Positions 7,695-15,310 of a stretch of 64,000 bases of DNA are shown piece after piece. The translations under genes and the position numbers were made by a program. The stretch lies in assembly GCF_019219825.1 (NCBI RefSeq), contig NZ_JAHUXH010000004.1, forward strand, positions 186,001 to 250,000. Direction: 5' to 3'. Origin of the DNA: Streptomyces sp. TRM70350. GTDB lineage: Bacteria > Actinomycetota > Actinomycetes > Streptomycetales > Streptomycetaceae. Position 1 is the stretch's first letter. Each line of letters begins with the position of its first letter. Below the pieces are notes generated by a model. That model was given only the letters and a program-made list of their open reading frames with translations. It did not search any database and was not told the origin of the DNA.

Positions 7695-9158
7695 TCAGGT
7701 GGCGGTGACCTTCACCGGATCGATGCCGGAGGTGCTGTGCCGCTCGGCCCAGTTCTCCAGCGCCGTACGGCACGCGTGGTCCAGGTGGTGCAGACCGGAC
7801 AGGTCCAGCTCGATGGGCCGGTCCTTGGGGAGTGACTCCAGGCTGTCGAGTATCTTCGGCAGCCTGAGGAAGGTCGCGTTGCCCGACAGGTAGACCTGGA
7901 TCGGGCCGGCGCCCTTGTCTATGACCTCCATCTTGAGGTGCGAGGCCTCCCAGGCGGTCTTGACGACCGCCAGGGCGAGACCGATCAGGACGCCCTCGAA
8001 CATGTTCACGGCGACGATGGAGACCGCGGTGATCACCAGGATCAGGGCCTCACCCTTGTGCGACCGCCACAGCCCGGTGATCTGGCGGAACGGGATCAGC
8101 TTCCACCCCGCGTGCACGAGGATGCCGGCGAGGGCGGGAACCGGGATCAGCGCCAGGGCGGACGGCAGCGCGGCCGCGAACAGCAGCAGCCACACACCGT
8201 GCAGCACACGCGACGCCTTGGTCTTCGCGCCCGCGTTGACGTTGGCGGAGCTGCGCACGATCACCGCGGTCATCGGCAGCGCGCCGAGCAGACCGCACAC
8301 GGTGTTGCCCGCGCCCTGGGCGATCATCTCCTTGTTGTACTGGGTGCGCGGACCGTCGTGCAGCCGGTCCACGGCCGCCGCGCTGAACAGGCTCTCCGCC
8401 GAGGCGATCAGCGCGAACGCCACGATGGTGCCCCAGATGGCCGGGCCGGCCAGCTCACCGAACGCCTCGGACCCCGGCGGCTGGATGACACCGAGCAGAC
8501 CCTCCACCTGGACGGTGGCGACCGGAAGGTTGAAGGCGAGCACGGCGACCGTGGCCAGGATCACCGCCGCGAGGGCGCCGGGCACGGACCGCACCGCCTT
8601 CGGCATCTTCTTCCACAGCACGATGACGGCGACGGTGCCCACGCCGATCGCGAGCGAGGCCAGAGCCTCGGTGCTGCCGAGCGCGTCGGCGAAGGCTCCG
8701 GGCAGGCCCACGATCTTGCCCAGACCGCTCTCCGGGGCCTTCAGGCCCGCGGCCGCGTACACCTGGCCGGCGATGATCACCAGACCGATGCCGCAGAGCA
8801 TGCCCTCGACGACCGAGAGGGATATGGCCCGGAACCAGCGGCCTATCCCGAAGAAGCCCATGGCGAGCTGGAGCAGACCGGCCATGAGCACGATCATGCC
8901 GAGCGTCGCCACGCCGAACTCGCTGACGGCCTCGAAGACCAGCACGGTCAGGCCCGCGGCCGGGCCGGACACCTGAAGGCTGCTGCCGGGCATGAGCCCG
9001 GTGACGATGCCGCCCACGATGCCGGTGACAAGGCCCAGCTCCGCGGGGACGCCGGAGGCGACCGCCACACCGACGCACAGCGGCACGGCGACCAGGAAGA
9101 CGACGATGGAGGCGAGGAAGTCCTGCCTCAGATAAGGGAACTTCGACAGCATGGTCAC
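7695..9158 (-). CDS. SulP-family anion transporter with STAS domain (likely bicarbonate)
   Basis: A 487-residue inner-membrane protein with about ten to fourteen hydrophobic segments; the conserved start FPYLRQDFLASIVVFLVAVPLC and the GLMPGSSLQVSGPAAGL segment are typical of SulP carriers. The last ~90 residues form a short STAS domain (PIELDLSGLHHLDHAC). The SulP family moves sulfate, bicarbonate or other anions; the carbonic anhydrase gene 8 bases upstream argues for bicarbonate. The GTG at 9158 sits four bases after GAGGGGA; an ATG two codons later is the alternative start. Confidence 0.9.
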   Translation of the reverse strand: MTMLSKFPYLRQDFLASIVVFLVAVPLCVGVAVASGVPAELGLVTGIVGGIVTGLMPGSSLQVSGPAAGLTVLVFEAVSEFGVATLGMIVLMAGLLQLAMGFFGIGRWFRAISLSVVEGMLCGIGLVIIAGQVYAAAGLKAPESGLGKIVGLPGAFADALGSTEALASLAIGVGTVAVIVLWKKMPKAVRSVPGALAAVILATVAVLAFNLPVATVQVEGLLGVIQPPGSEAFGELAGPAIWGTIVAFALIASAESLFSAAAVDRLHDGPRTQYNKEMIAQGAGNTVCGLLGALPMTAVIVRSSANVNAGAKTKASRVLHGVWLLLFAAALPSALALIPVPALAGILVHAGWKLIPFRQITGLWRSHKGEALILVITAVSIVAVNMFEGVLIGLALAVVKTAWEASHLKMEVIDKGAGPIQVYLSGNATFLRLPKILDSLESLPKDRPIELDLSGLHHLDHACRTALENWAERHSTSGIDPVKVTAT

Positions 9159-9166
9159 CGGTCCCC

Positions 9167-9748
9167 TCAGAGCGTCTCGAACGTGTCGGTCTCCGCGCGG
9201 TGTTCCCGCACGGTTCCGGTGTGGACTTCGTAGTACCAGCCGTGCAGCTGGAGTTCACCGGATCCGAGGCGCTTGCCGATGCCCGGGTAGGAGCGCAGCC
9301 GCTGCAGCTGCGCGAGGACGTGGTTCTGCACGGCCTCGGCGACCGTCGGGTCGCTGGGGTCCGAGCACTTGGGCTCGTCCGCCGCGTGCGCGAGCCAGTC
9401 GCGTACGGCGGGTACGGCCGTCAGGTCGTCGTGGCGCACCACCGCGCCGACGGCGCCGCAGTGCGAGTGGCCGCATACCACGACGTGCTGGACACCGAGC
9501 ACCTCCACCGCGTACTCGATGGTGGCCGCCTCGCCGGTGGGGGTGCCGGAGCCGTACGGCGGGACGATGTTGCCCGCGGTGCGCAGCTCGAACAGCTGGC
9601 CGGGGCGGGCGCCGGTGATCAGGGCGGGGACCACCCTGGAGTCGGAGCAGGTGATGAACAGGACTTCAGGGGACTGGCCCTGGGCCAGTCGAGCGAACTC
9701 CTCAGGGCGCTGTCCGAACGTGCGGGCGTTGTCGATGAGGGGCTGCAT
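9167..9748 (-). CDS. Beta-class carbonic anhydrase
   Basis: A 193-residue cytosolic zinc enzyme that interconverts CO2 and bicarbonate. The zinc ligands and partner are visible as C34-x-D36-x-R38 (CSDSR) and H94-x-x-C97 (HSHC), with RTAGN at 56-60. It is the first gene of a unit with the SulP carrier, a pairing known in several bacteria and consistent with bicarbonate uptake and use. The ATG start at 9748 fits the family's N-terminus. Confidence 0.94.
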   Translation of the reverse strand: MQPLIDNARTFGQRPEEFARLAQGQSPEVLFITCSDSRVVPALITGARPGQLFELRTAGNIVPPYGSGTPTGEAATIEYAVEVLGVQHVVVCGHSHCGAVGAVVRHDDLTAVPAVRDWLAHAADEPKCSDPSDPTVAEAVQNHVLAQLQRLRSYPGIGKRLGSGELQLHGWYYEVHTGTVREHRAETDTFETL

Positions 9749-9835
9749 GGTTGTGGTGACTCCTCCTGGCGCGCAGTGGGGGCGCGTCGGGCGTGCATGA
9801 CAAAGGGTCAGAGGTGGGGGGGTACTGCTCTGCTC

Positions 9836-10234
9836 TCAGCAGCGGAAGACCTGAAGTGCCGCCGGAGAGTGGGCGGTCGAGGGTCTCGACATGCGGCCGT
9901 ACGCTGCGCTGGGCACGACCGCGTCGGATTCGGCCCGCTGGTCCCGCGCCGGCTGCGGGCGCTGGGCCGCGCAGGACGCGGAGTCGACCGCGCGGTGGCG
10001 GTCGCGTATGTGCAGGGGACCGGTCGGGTCCCCCGAGTGGGTGGGGCTGTGGAACGCGGCGAACTCGGCATGCGGTGCGGTCCCGGAGGGCTTTGTTCCG
10101 GGCTGAGCTTTGGCCTCAATGTGACGGGCCGTATACGCAGCTGCGAAGGATGCGGGAGGTGTGAAGAACGAGAGGGTGAACAGGACGGCGGTGAGGACGG
10201 TGAACAGGGTCCGGGTCGTCGTACCTGGAAACAT
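9836..10234 (-). CDS. Secreted protein of unknown function
   Basis: A 132-residue protein beginning with a clear signal peptide (residues ~8-33, FTVLTAVLFTLSFFTPPASFA, cleavage near FAAA). The rest is polar, rich in Ala, His, Pro, Arg and Ser, with one internal and one near-terminal Cys. ATG at 10234 follows a GGAGGGGGG ribosome site; 13 codons of open frame upstream are discarded. A promoter-like pair and a perfect inverted repeat stand upstream. I do not recognise the family. Confidence 0.7.
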   Translation of the reverse strand: MFPGTTTRTLFTVLTAVLFTLSFFTPPASFAAAYTARHIEAKAQPGTKPSGTAPHAEFAAFHSPTHSGDPTGPLHIRDRHRAVDSASCAAQRPQPARDQRAESDAVVPSAAYGRMSRPSTAHSPAALQVFRC

Positions 10235-10256
10235 GAGCCCCCCTCCGTTCGGCGCA

Positions 10257-10284
10257 CCTCTAGACCGTACCAACGATTGGTCAA
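10257..10284 (-). promoter_or_regulatory. Vegetative-type promoter for the secreted unknown gene
   Basis: On the minus strand TTGACC (10279-10284) and TAGAGG (10257-10262) stand 16 bases apart, close to the streptomycete housekeeping sigma consensus. Transcription would start near 10250, about 16 bases before the ATG. A second TTGACC lies at 10290-10295. Confidence 0.5.
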
Positions 10285-10303
10285 CTGCTGGTCAAGAAGG
10301 ACA

Positions 10304-10333
10304 TTAACCCTGCAAAGTTGTTTGCAGGGTTAA
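10304..10333. promoter_or_regulatory. Perfect 13-bp inverted repeat, operator or terminator
   Basis: TTAACCCTGCAAA (10304-10316) and its exact complement (10321-10333) flank a GTTG loop. It lies 85 bases past the zapE stop and just upstream of the promoter of the next gene. The AT-rich arms, with no U-run, look more like an operator than a terminator. Confidence 0.6.
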
Positions 10334-10417
10334 CTTGGCGTTGCGGAGCCGAAGAGAGCCTCAAAAGTGAGGTTGAGCTGGCGTGATCCGTACCTTGATC
10401 TTGGGCCCGGCGTGGCG

Positions 10418-11518
10418 CTACTGAGGTTCGGTCAGACGCTGGGCGTCGCGGGCCAGCGCGGTCAGCCGGGAGATGGCCCGGAAGTACTTCTTGCGGTAGC
10501 CGCCCTTCAGCATCTCCTCGCTGAACAGCTGGTCGAAGGGCAACCCCGAGGCCAGGACGGGCACTTCACGGTCGTAGAGCCGGTCCGCGAGCACCACGAG
10601 CCGCAGTGCCGTCGACTGGTCGGGGATCGGCCGCACATCGGTCAGGCACACCGCCTTGACGCCGTCCGTCAACGCGCCGTACCGGCTGGGGTGAACGCGT
10701 GCGAGGTGCTCCAGCAGCCGCGGGAAGTCGTCGAGGGAGGCGCCCTCGGTGGCGCGCGCCGTCCGTGTCACCTGCGCGTCGCTGCACGGCGCCGGTGCCT
10801 GGGGCAGGCCGCGGTGGCGGTAGTCCTCGCCGTCGATGCGCAGGGTGCGGAAGTGGGCCGACAGGCCCTGGATCTCACGCAGGAAGTCGGCCGCCGCGAA
10901 ACGGCCCTCGCCGAGCTTGCCCGGCAGCGTGTTCGAGGTGGCGGCGAGTGCGACGCCCGCGTCGACCAGCTTGCCGAGCAGGGTGGAGACCAGGACGGTG
11001 TCGCCCGGGTCGTCCAGTTCGAACTCGTCGATGCACAGGAGGCGGTGGCCGGAGAGCGTCTGGACGGTCTGCTGGAAGCCGAGGGCGCCGACCAGGTTCG
11101 TGAGCTCCACGAACGTGCCGAACGCCTTGAGGGCGGGTTCGGCGGGGGTGGCGTGCCAGAGGGAGGCGAGCAGGTGGGTCTTGCCCACGCCGTAGCCGCC
11201 GTCGAGGTAGACGCCGCGGGGCCCTGCCGGGGGCTTGGGCGCCTTGGCCCTGCCGAACCCGAAGAACCCGCGCCTGCCCGCGCCGGGCACCGGGCCGAGG
11301 CCGGACGCGAAGCCCTCCAGGACCCGTACCGCCTCGGTCTGGCTGGGCTGGTTCGGGTCCGGGATGTACGTGCTGAAGCGCACCGAGTCGAAGCGGGGCG
11401 GGGGCACCATCTCGGCCACCAGGCGGTCCGCGGGGACGTGCGGCTCTCGTGCGCAGAGGGAGAGGGGGGCTGTTTCGGCGGCTATGGGGCTTCGGCCGGC
11501 GGCGGTGGAGGAGGACAC
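10418..11518 (-). CDS. zapE: Cell division protein ZapE (AFG1-like ATPase)
   Basis: A 366-residue P-loop ATPase of the AFG1/LACE1 family. Walker A is GGYGVGKTHL (~residues 107-116), Walker B is LLCIDEFELDDPGDT (~160-174), and the sensor stretch ATSNTLPGKLGEGRF follows. ZapE acts at the division ring in proteobacteria; its role in mycelial actinobacteria is less clear. The likely start is the GTG at 11518, with no strong ribosome site; a later start inside the A/S-rich first 30 residues is possible. Confidence 0.88.
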   Translation of the reverse strand: MSSSTAAGRSPIAAETAPLSLCAREPHVPADRLVAEMVPPPRFDSVRFSTYIPDPNQPSQTEAVRVLEGFASGLGPVPGAGRRGFFGFGRAKAPKPPAGPRGVYLDGGYGVGKTHLLASLWHATPAEPALKAFGTFVELTNLVGALGFQQTVQTLSGHRLLCIDEFELDDPGDTVLVSTLLGKLVDAGVALAATSNTLPGKLGEGRFAAADFLREIQGLSAHFRTLRIDGEDYRHRGLPQAPAPCSDAQVTRTARATEGASLDDFPRLLEHLARVHPSRYGALTDGVKAVCLTDVRPIPDQSTALRLVVLADRLYDREVPVLASGLPFDQLFSEEMLKGGYRKKYFRAISRLTALARDAQRLTEPQ

Positions 11519-11844
11519 GCTTACCCATGCTAAGGGGTGGTCCGGGGGCCGCTTTGGTCACGGGCTGATCGGCTGATCGGGGGCGCCGCGCAGGCGGGGC
11601 CGTGGGGGTGCCGATGCGCGGGTTCGGGTGGTGATGGGGCTGTGGGGCGTGGGGCGGTGCGGCCGTGTGGTGGTGGGGCGGTCCTGGCCGTGGGGCCGGG
11701 CTGCCGGACCACACCGGGCCCACGCCGTACCGCAGGGCCACACCGGGCCGCCGGACCACGCCGGGCCCAGTCTCACGGCCTCGCCCGTGCGCTCGGCTGT
11801 GGTTGGGTCGGATGGATCCTCGGCCGCGTGGAACACTGCACGGC
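11519..11844. other. 326-base divergent intergenic space between zapE and the RibD-like gene
   Basis: The space is very G-rich on the plus strand and simple in composition (many GTGGGG words). It holds an imperfect direct repeat: 11703-11722 and 11750-11769 share 19 of 20 bases (GCCGGACCAC[A/G]CCGGGCCCA). No clear promoter pair, RNA gene or start with a good ribosome site was seen. Confidence 0.5.
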
Positions 11845-12621
11845 ATGCGACGCCTGTTTCCTGTGACCGACGCGACCGTGGATCCGGACGACCGTGAGTG
11901 GGGGCTCGCGGAACTGGCCGAGGCCTATGCCTATCCCGAGCCGGAGCCGGGGGAGCCGGTGGCGTGGCTGCGGGCCAACATGGTCTCCACGCTCGACGGG
12001 GCCGCTCAGCACGGCGGGAAGTCGCAGCCCATCTCCAACGCCACGGACATGCGGATCTTCGGCACGCTGCGAGGGCTCGCGGACGTGGTGCTGGTCGGTG
12101 CGGAAACGGTCCGCCAGGAGGGCTACCGCCCCGCACGCGCGCGTGCGGAGTTCGCGGCGCGGCGCGAGGCCGCCGGGCAGGCCCCCGCGCCCGCGATCGC
12201 CGTGGTCAGCGCCGGCCTGGGCCTGGACTTCTCGATGCCCCTGTTCACCTCGCCCGTGGTCCCCACGCTGATCCTCACCGGCGCGGCCGCGCCGCCGGAC
12301 CGGGTGGCCGCGGCCGAGAAGGCGGGCGCGCGGGTGGTGGTCGCCGGGGACGGTGTCGGCGTGGAGCCCGCACGGGCCGTACGGGCGCTCGCCGAGCTCG
12401 GTCACACCCGGCTGCTCACCGAGGGCGGGCCCCGGCTGCTGGGCCAGCTGGTGGCGGCCGGGGTGCTCGACGAGCTGTGCCTGACCGTCTCCCCGATGCT
12501 CACCGCGGGGGGCGCGCAGCGGATCGCCGGGGGGCCGTCGGTGGCGGTCCCGCAGCAGTTCGAGCTGGTGTCCCTGCTGGAAGAGGCCGGGTTTCTGTTC
12601 TCCCGCTACCGTCGATCCTGA
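11845..12621 (+). CDS. Pyrimidine reductase-type (RibD C-terminal domain) protein
   Basis: A 258-residue stand-alone RibD C-terminal/DHFR-like reductase. NMVSTLDGAAQ near residue 49, VLVGAETVRQEGY near residue 85, and LLTEGGPRLLGQL near residue 192 are the usual NADPH- and substrate-site motifs of riboflavin-pathway pyrimidine reductases. As there is no deaminase domain or rib gene nearby, the physiological substrate is uncertain. The start ATG at 11845 matches the conserved N-terminus (MRRLFPV) but has a poor ribosome site, suggesting a leaderless or short-leader message. Confidence 0.85.
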   Translation: MRRLFPVTDATVDPDDREWGLAELAEAYAYPEPEPGEPVAWLRANMVSTLDGAAQHGGKSQPISNATDMRIFGTLRGLADVVLVGAETVRQEGYRPARARAEFAARREAAGQAPAPAIAVVSAGLGLDFSMPLFTSPVVPTLILTGAAAPPDRVAAAEKAGARVVVAGDGVGVEPARAVRALAELGHTRLLTEGGPRLLGQLVAAGVLDELCLTVSPMLTAGGAQRIAGGPSVAVPQQFELVSLLEEAGFLFSRYRRS

Positions 12622-12776
12622 GATCGGCGGAATATGCCGTTCCGTTTAGCGTCGGGCGGGCACACTAGGACTCGCACCACCCGTGCGATCGCGGGGCAGG
12701 ATGGTTTCCGCGGGGCCAGGCACGGCCCACGGAGGACGGAGGGCCCGCGGGCCCTCGAAGGAGATAGGGGCGCCTG

Positions 12777-13250
12777 GTGTTCACAAGCGTTTTGATGATC
12801 GAGAAGGCCCTGACGTCCGCCGACGTGGAGTTCGTCACCACCTTGCACGGGGACGAGCCGGTCAGTTTCCACGTGTTGCTCCAGCCGCGCGGCGAGCAGG
12901 CGGACCGATTGCTGCGCGCCATCGACGACCTCGCGATGGGAGCCATCGACGAAGCGGCGCGGGAAGGGGAGACGCCGGAGGGCGAGGCGGCGAAGAGCGA
13001 GGGGCAGCGGGCGCTGGAGGTGTCCCTGCAGGCCCTGCGGGCCTCCGGCAGCGCGGCGGAGGGGCAGCTGATCGAGGACCATCCGCTGGACGCGCTCAAG
13101 GGCGTGGTCGAGGAGGTCGGGGCCGACGAGGTGATCGTGCTGACGGATCCCCACTACGTGGAGGAGTTCTTCCATCGGGACTGGGCTTCTCGGGCCAGGC
13201 ACAAGGTGGGGGTGCCGGTGCTGAAGCTGTTCTCGCACAGTAAGGCGTAG
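12777..13250 (+). CDS. Conserved actinobacterial protein of unknown function
   Basis: A 157-residue soluble protein that is a usual neighbour upstream of murC in streptomycetes; databases sometimes label it indole-3-glycerol phosphate synthase, but it lacks that enzyme's barrel and is too short. It starts with TSADVEFVTTLHGDEPVSFHV, has an acidic, helical middle (~residues 55-90), and ends with DEVIVLTDPHYVEEFFHRDW and VPVLKLFSHS, which resembles half of a universal-stress-type fold. GTG at 12777 lies after AAGGAGA; an internal ATG at 12795 is an alternative. Confidence 0.75.
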   Translation: MFTSVLMIEKALTSADVEFVTTLHGDEPVSFHVLLQPRGEQADRLLRAIDDLAMGAIDEAAREGETPEGEAAKSEGQRALEVSLQALRASGSAAEGQLIEDHPLDALKGVVEEVGADEVIVLTDPHYVEEFFHRDWASRARHKVGVPVLKLFSHSKA

Positions 13251-13254
13251 GGAC

Positions 13255-13278
13255 TTGCCGCAATTCCCCGCGCCCCTG
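13255..13278. repeat. Partial copy of dispersed intergenic repeat
   Basis: TTGCCGCAATTCCCCGCGCC followed by CCTG is the inverse of the GGGGCGCGGGGAATTGCG core of the dispersed streptomycete repeat. It lies just past the conserved unknown gene's stop. Confidence 0.5.
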
Positions 13279-13396
13279 CCCGCGTGACCGGACCGCCCCC
13301 TTACAAGGCGCCCCACGCCGTACGGAATAGGCTGGGGCCGCGCCTCCCTCACTCGGGATGCGCTGATCGTCGTACCGGATCTTGGGGAGAACACGC

Positions 13397-14788
13397 ATGG
13401 CACCCGGCCTTCCTACCGCCATGGACCGACCGCACTTCATCGGCATCGGTGGGGCCGGGATGTCCGGTATCGCGAAGATTCTGGCGCAGCGCGGGGCCAA
13501 GGTCGCCGGCAGTGACGCCAAGGAGTCGGCGAGCGTCGAGGCGCTGCGGGCGCTGGGCGCCACCGTGCACATCGGGCATGCGGCGGAGCACCTCGCGGAC
13601 GACGCCAGCTGTGTGGTGGTCTCGTCGGCGATCCGGGCCGACAACCCGGAGCTGGCCCGCGCGGCCGAGCTGGGTATCCCGGTGGTGCACCGGTCCGACG
13701 CGCTGGCCGCCCTGATGGACGGGCTGCGGCCGATCGCGGTCGCCGGTACCCACGGCAAGACCACGACCACCTCGATGCTGGCCGTGTCGCTGTCCGAACT
13801 CGGGCTGCGGCCGTCGTACGCGATCGGCGGTGACCTCGACGCGCCCGGCTCCAACGCGCTGCACGGCGAGGGCGACATCTTCGTCGCCGAGGCGGACGAG
13901 AGCGACCGCAGCTTCCACAAGTACGCGCCCGAGGTCGCCATCGTCCTCAACGTGGAGCTCGACCACCACGCCAACTACGCCTCGATGGACGAGATCTACG
14001 AGTCCTTCGAGACCTTCGTCGGCCGGATCGTCACCGGCGGCACCCTGGTGATCTCGGCGGACCACGAGGGCGCGCGGGAGCTGACGCGGCGGGTCGCGGC
14101 CTCCGGCGTCAAGGTCGTGACGTACGGCGCGGCGGACGACGCCGACGTGCGGGTGCTGTCGGTCGTGCCGCAGGGGCTGAAGAGCGAGGTCACCGTCCTG
14201 CTGGAGGGCCGGGAGCTCACCTTCGCCGTCTCCGTTCCCGGCCGGCACTACGCCCACAACGCGGTCGCCGCCCTCGCGGCCGGCGCGGCCCTCGGCATCC
14301 CGGCCGCGGAGCTGGCACCGGCGCTGGCGGCGTACACCGGCGTGAAGCGGCGGCTGCAGCTGAAGGGCGAGGCGGCCGGGGTGCAGGTGATCGACTCCTA
14401 CGCCCACCACCCGACCGAGATGACCGCGGACCTGGAGGCGATGCGGGCGGCGGCCGGCGGCGCGCGGATCCTGGTGGTCTTCCAGCCGCACCTGTTCTCG
14501 CGGACGCAGGAGCTGGGCAAGGAGATGGGCCAGTCCCTCGCCCTCGCGGACGCCTCCGTGGTGCTGGACATCTACCCGGCCCGTGAGGACCCGATCCCGG
14601 GCGTGACCAGCGAGCTGATCATCGAGGCGGCCCGGGCGGCGGGCGCGGACGTGACGGCGGTGCACGACAAGGGCGAGGTGCCCGAGGCGGTCGCGGGAAT
14701 GGCCGGGGCCGGTGATCTCGTTCTCACCATGGGCGCGGGCGATGTCACCGACCTCGGGCCGCGCATCCTGGACCGCCTGTCGAAGTGA
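13397..14788 (+). CDS. murC: UDP-N-acetylmuramate--L-alanine ligase
   Basis: A 463-residue Mur ligase that adds the first alanine to UDP-MurNAc in peptidoglycan synthesis, in the cytosol. The N-terminal nucleotide-binding loop GIGGAGMSGIA (15-25), the ATP loop GTHGKTTTT (117-125), EADESDRSF and VLNVELDHHANY of the central domain, and the C-terminal YAHHPTE and FQPHLFSRT motifs are all present. The ATG at 13397 has GGGGAGA six bases upstream. It is placed 13 bases before msrB. Confidence 0.95.
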   Translation: MAPGLPTAMDRPHFIGIGGAGMSGIAKILAQRGAKVAGSDAKESASVEALRALGATVHIGHAAEHLADDASCVVVSSAIRADNPELARAAELGIPVVHRSDALAALMDGLRPIAVAGTHGKTTTTSMLAVSLSELGLRPSYAIGGDLDAPGSNALHGEGDIFVAEADESDRSFHKYAPEVAIVLNVELDHHANYASMDEIYESFETFVGRIVTGGTLVISADHEGARELTRRVAASGVKVVTYGAADDADVRVLSVVPQGLKSEVTVLLEGRELTFAVSVPGRHYAHNAVAALAAGAALGIPAAELAPALAAYTGVKRRLQLKGEAAGVQVIDSYAHHPTEMTADLEAMRAAAGGARILVVFQPHLFSRTQELGKEMGQSLALADASVVLDIYPAREDPIPGVTSELIIEAARAAGADVTAVHDKGEVPEAVAGMAGAGDLVLTMGAGDVTDLGPRILDRLSK

Positions 14789-14801
14789 GGGGCTGACACC
14801 C

Positions 14802-15209
14802 ATGTCGTACGACGTCGAGAAGCCGGACGAGCAGTGGCGCGCGGAGCTGACGCCGGCCGAGTACGCCGTGCTGCGTCAGGCCGCGACGGAACCCGCGTTC
14901 ACCGGTGAGTACACCAGCACCAGGACCAAGGGCGTGTACTCGTGCCGCGCCTGTGGTGCCGAGCTGTTCACCTCGGACACCAAGTTCGAGTCGCACTGCG
15001 GCTGGCCGTCCTTCTACGACCCCAAGGACAGCGACGCGGTCGAACTGGTGGAGGACCGCTCGCACGGCATGGTGCGCACCGAGGTGCGGTGCGCGCGGTG
15101 CGGGTCGCACCTCGGGCATGTGTTCGAGGGTGAGGGGTATCCGACGCCGACGGATCAGCGGTACTGCATCAACTCGATCTCGTTGCGGTTGGCGCCGGAC
15201 GACGAGTGA
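14802..15209 (+). CDS. msrB: Peptide-methionine (R)-S-oxide reductase
   Basis: A 135-residue enzyme that reduces methionine-R-sulfoxide in proteins. The four zinc Cys are C48, C51, C97 and C100, the catalytic Cys is C122 in RYCINSISL, and FESHCGWPSF and GHVFEGEG are the family's signature segments. The resolving Cys of some MsrBs may be C66. It follows murC by 13 bases, probably in one transcript. Confidence 0.95.
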   Translation: MSYDVEKPDEQWRAELTPAEYAVLRQAATEPAFTGEYTSTRTKGVYSCRACGAELFTSDTKFESHCGWPSFYDPKDSDAVELVEDRSHGMVRTEVRCARCGSHLGHVFEGEGYPTPTDQRYCINSISLRLAPDDE

Positions 15210-15310
15210 CGCGGGCTTCATCGTAAAAAGGGCCGGAACGCGGTCGACCCGCCCCGCCGAGCGGGATACTGGTGCCTTCTCACGACGGGCGACCAGGGGG
15301 GGGCGGATCG

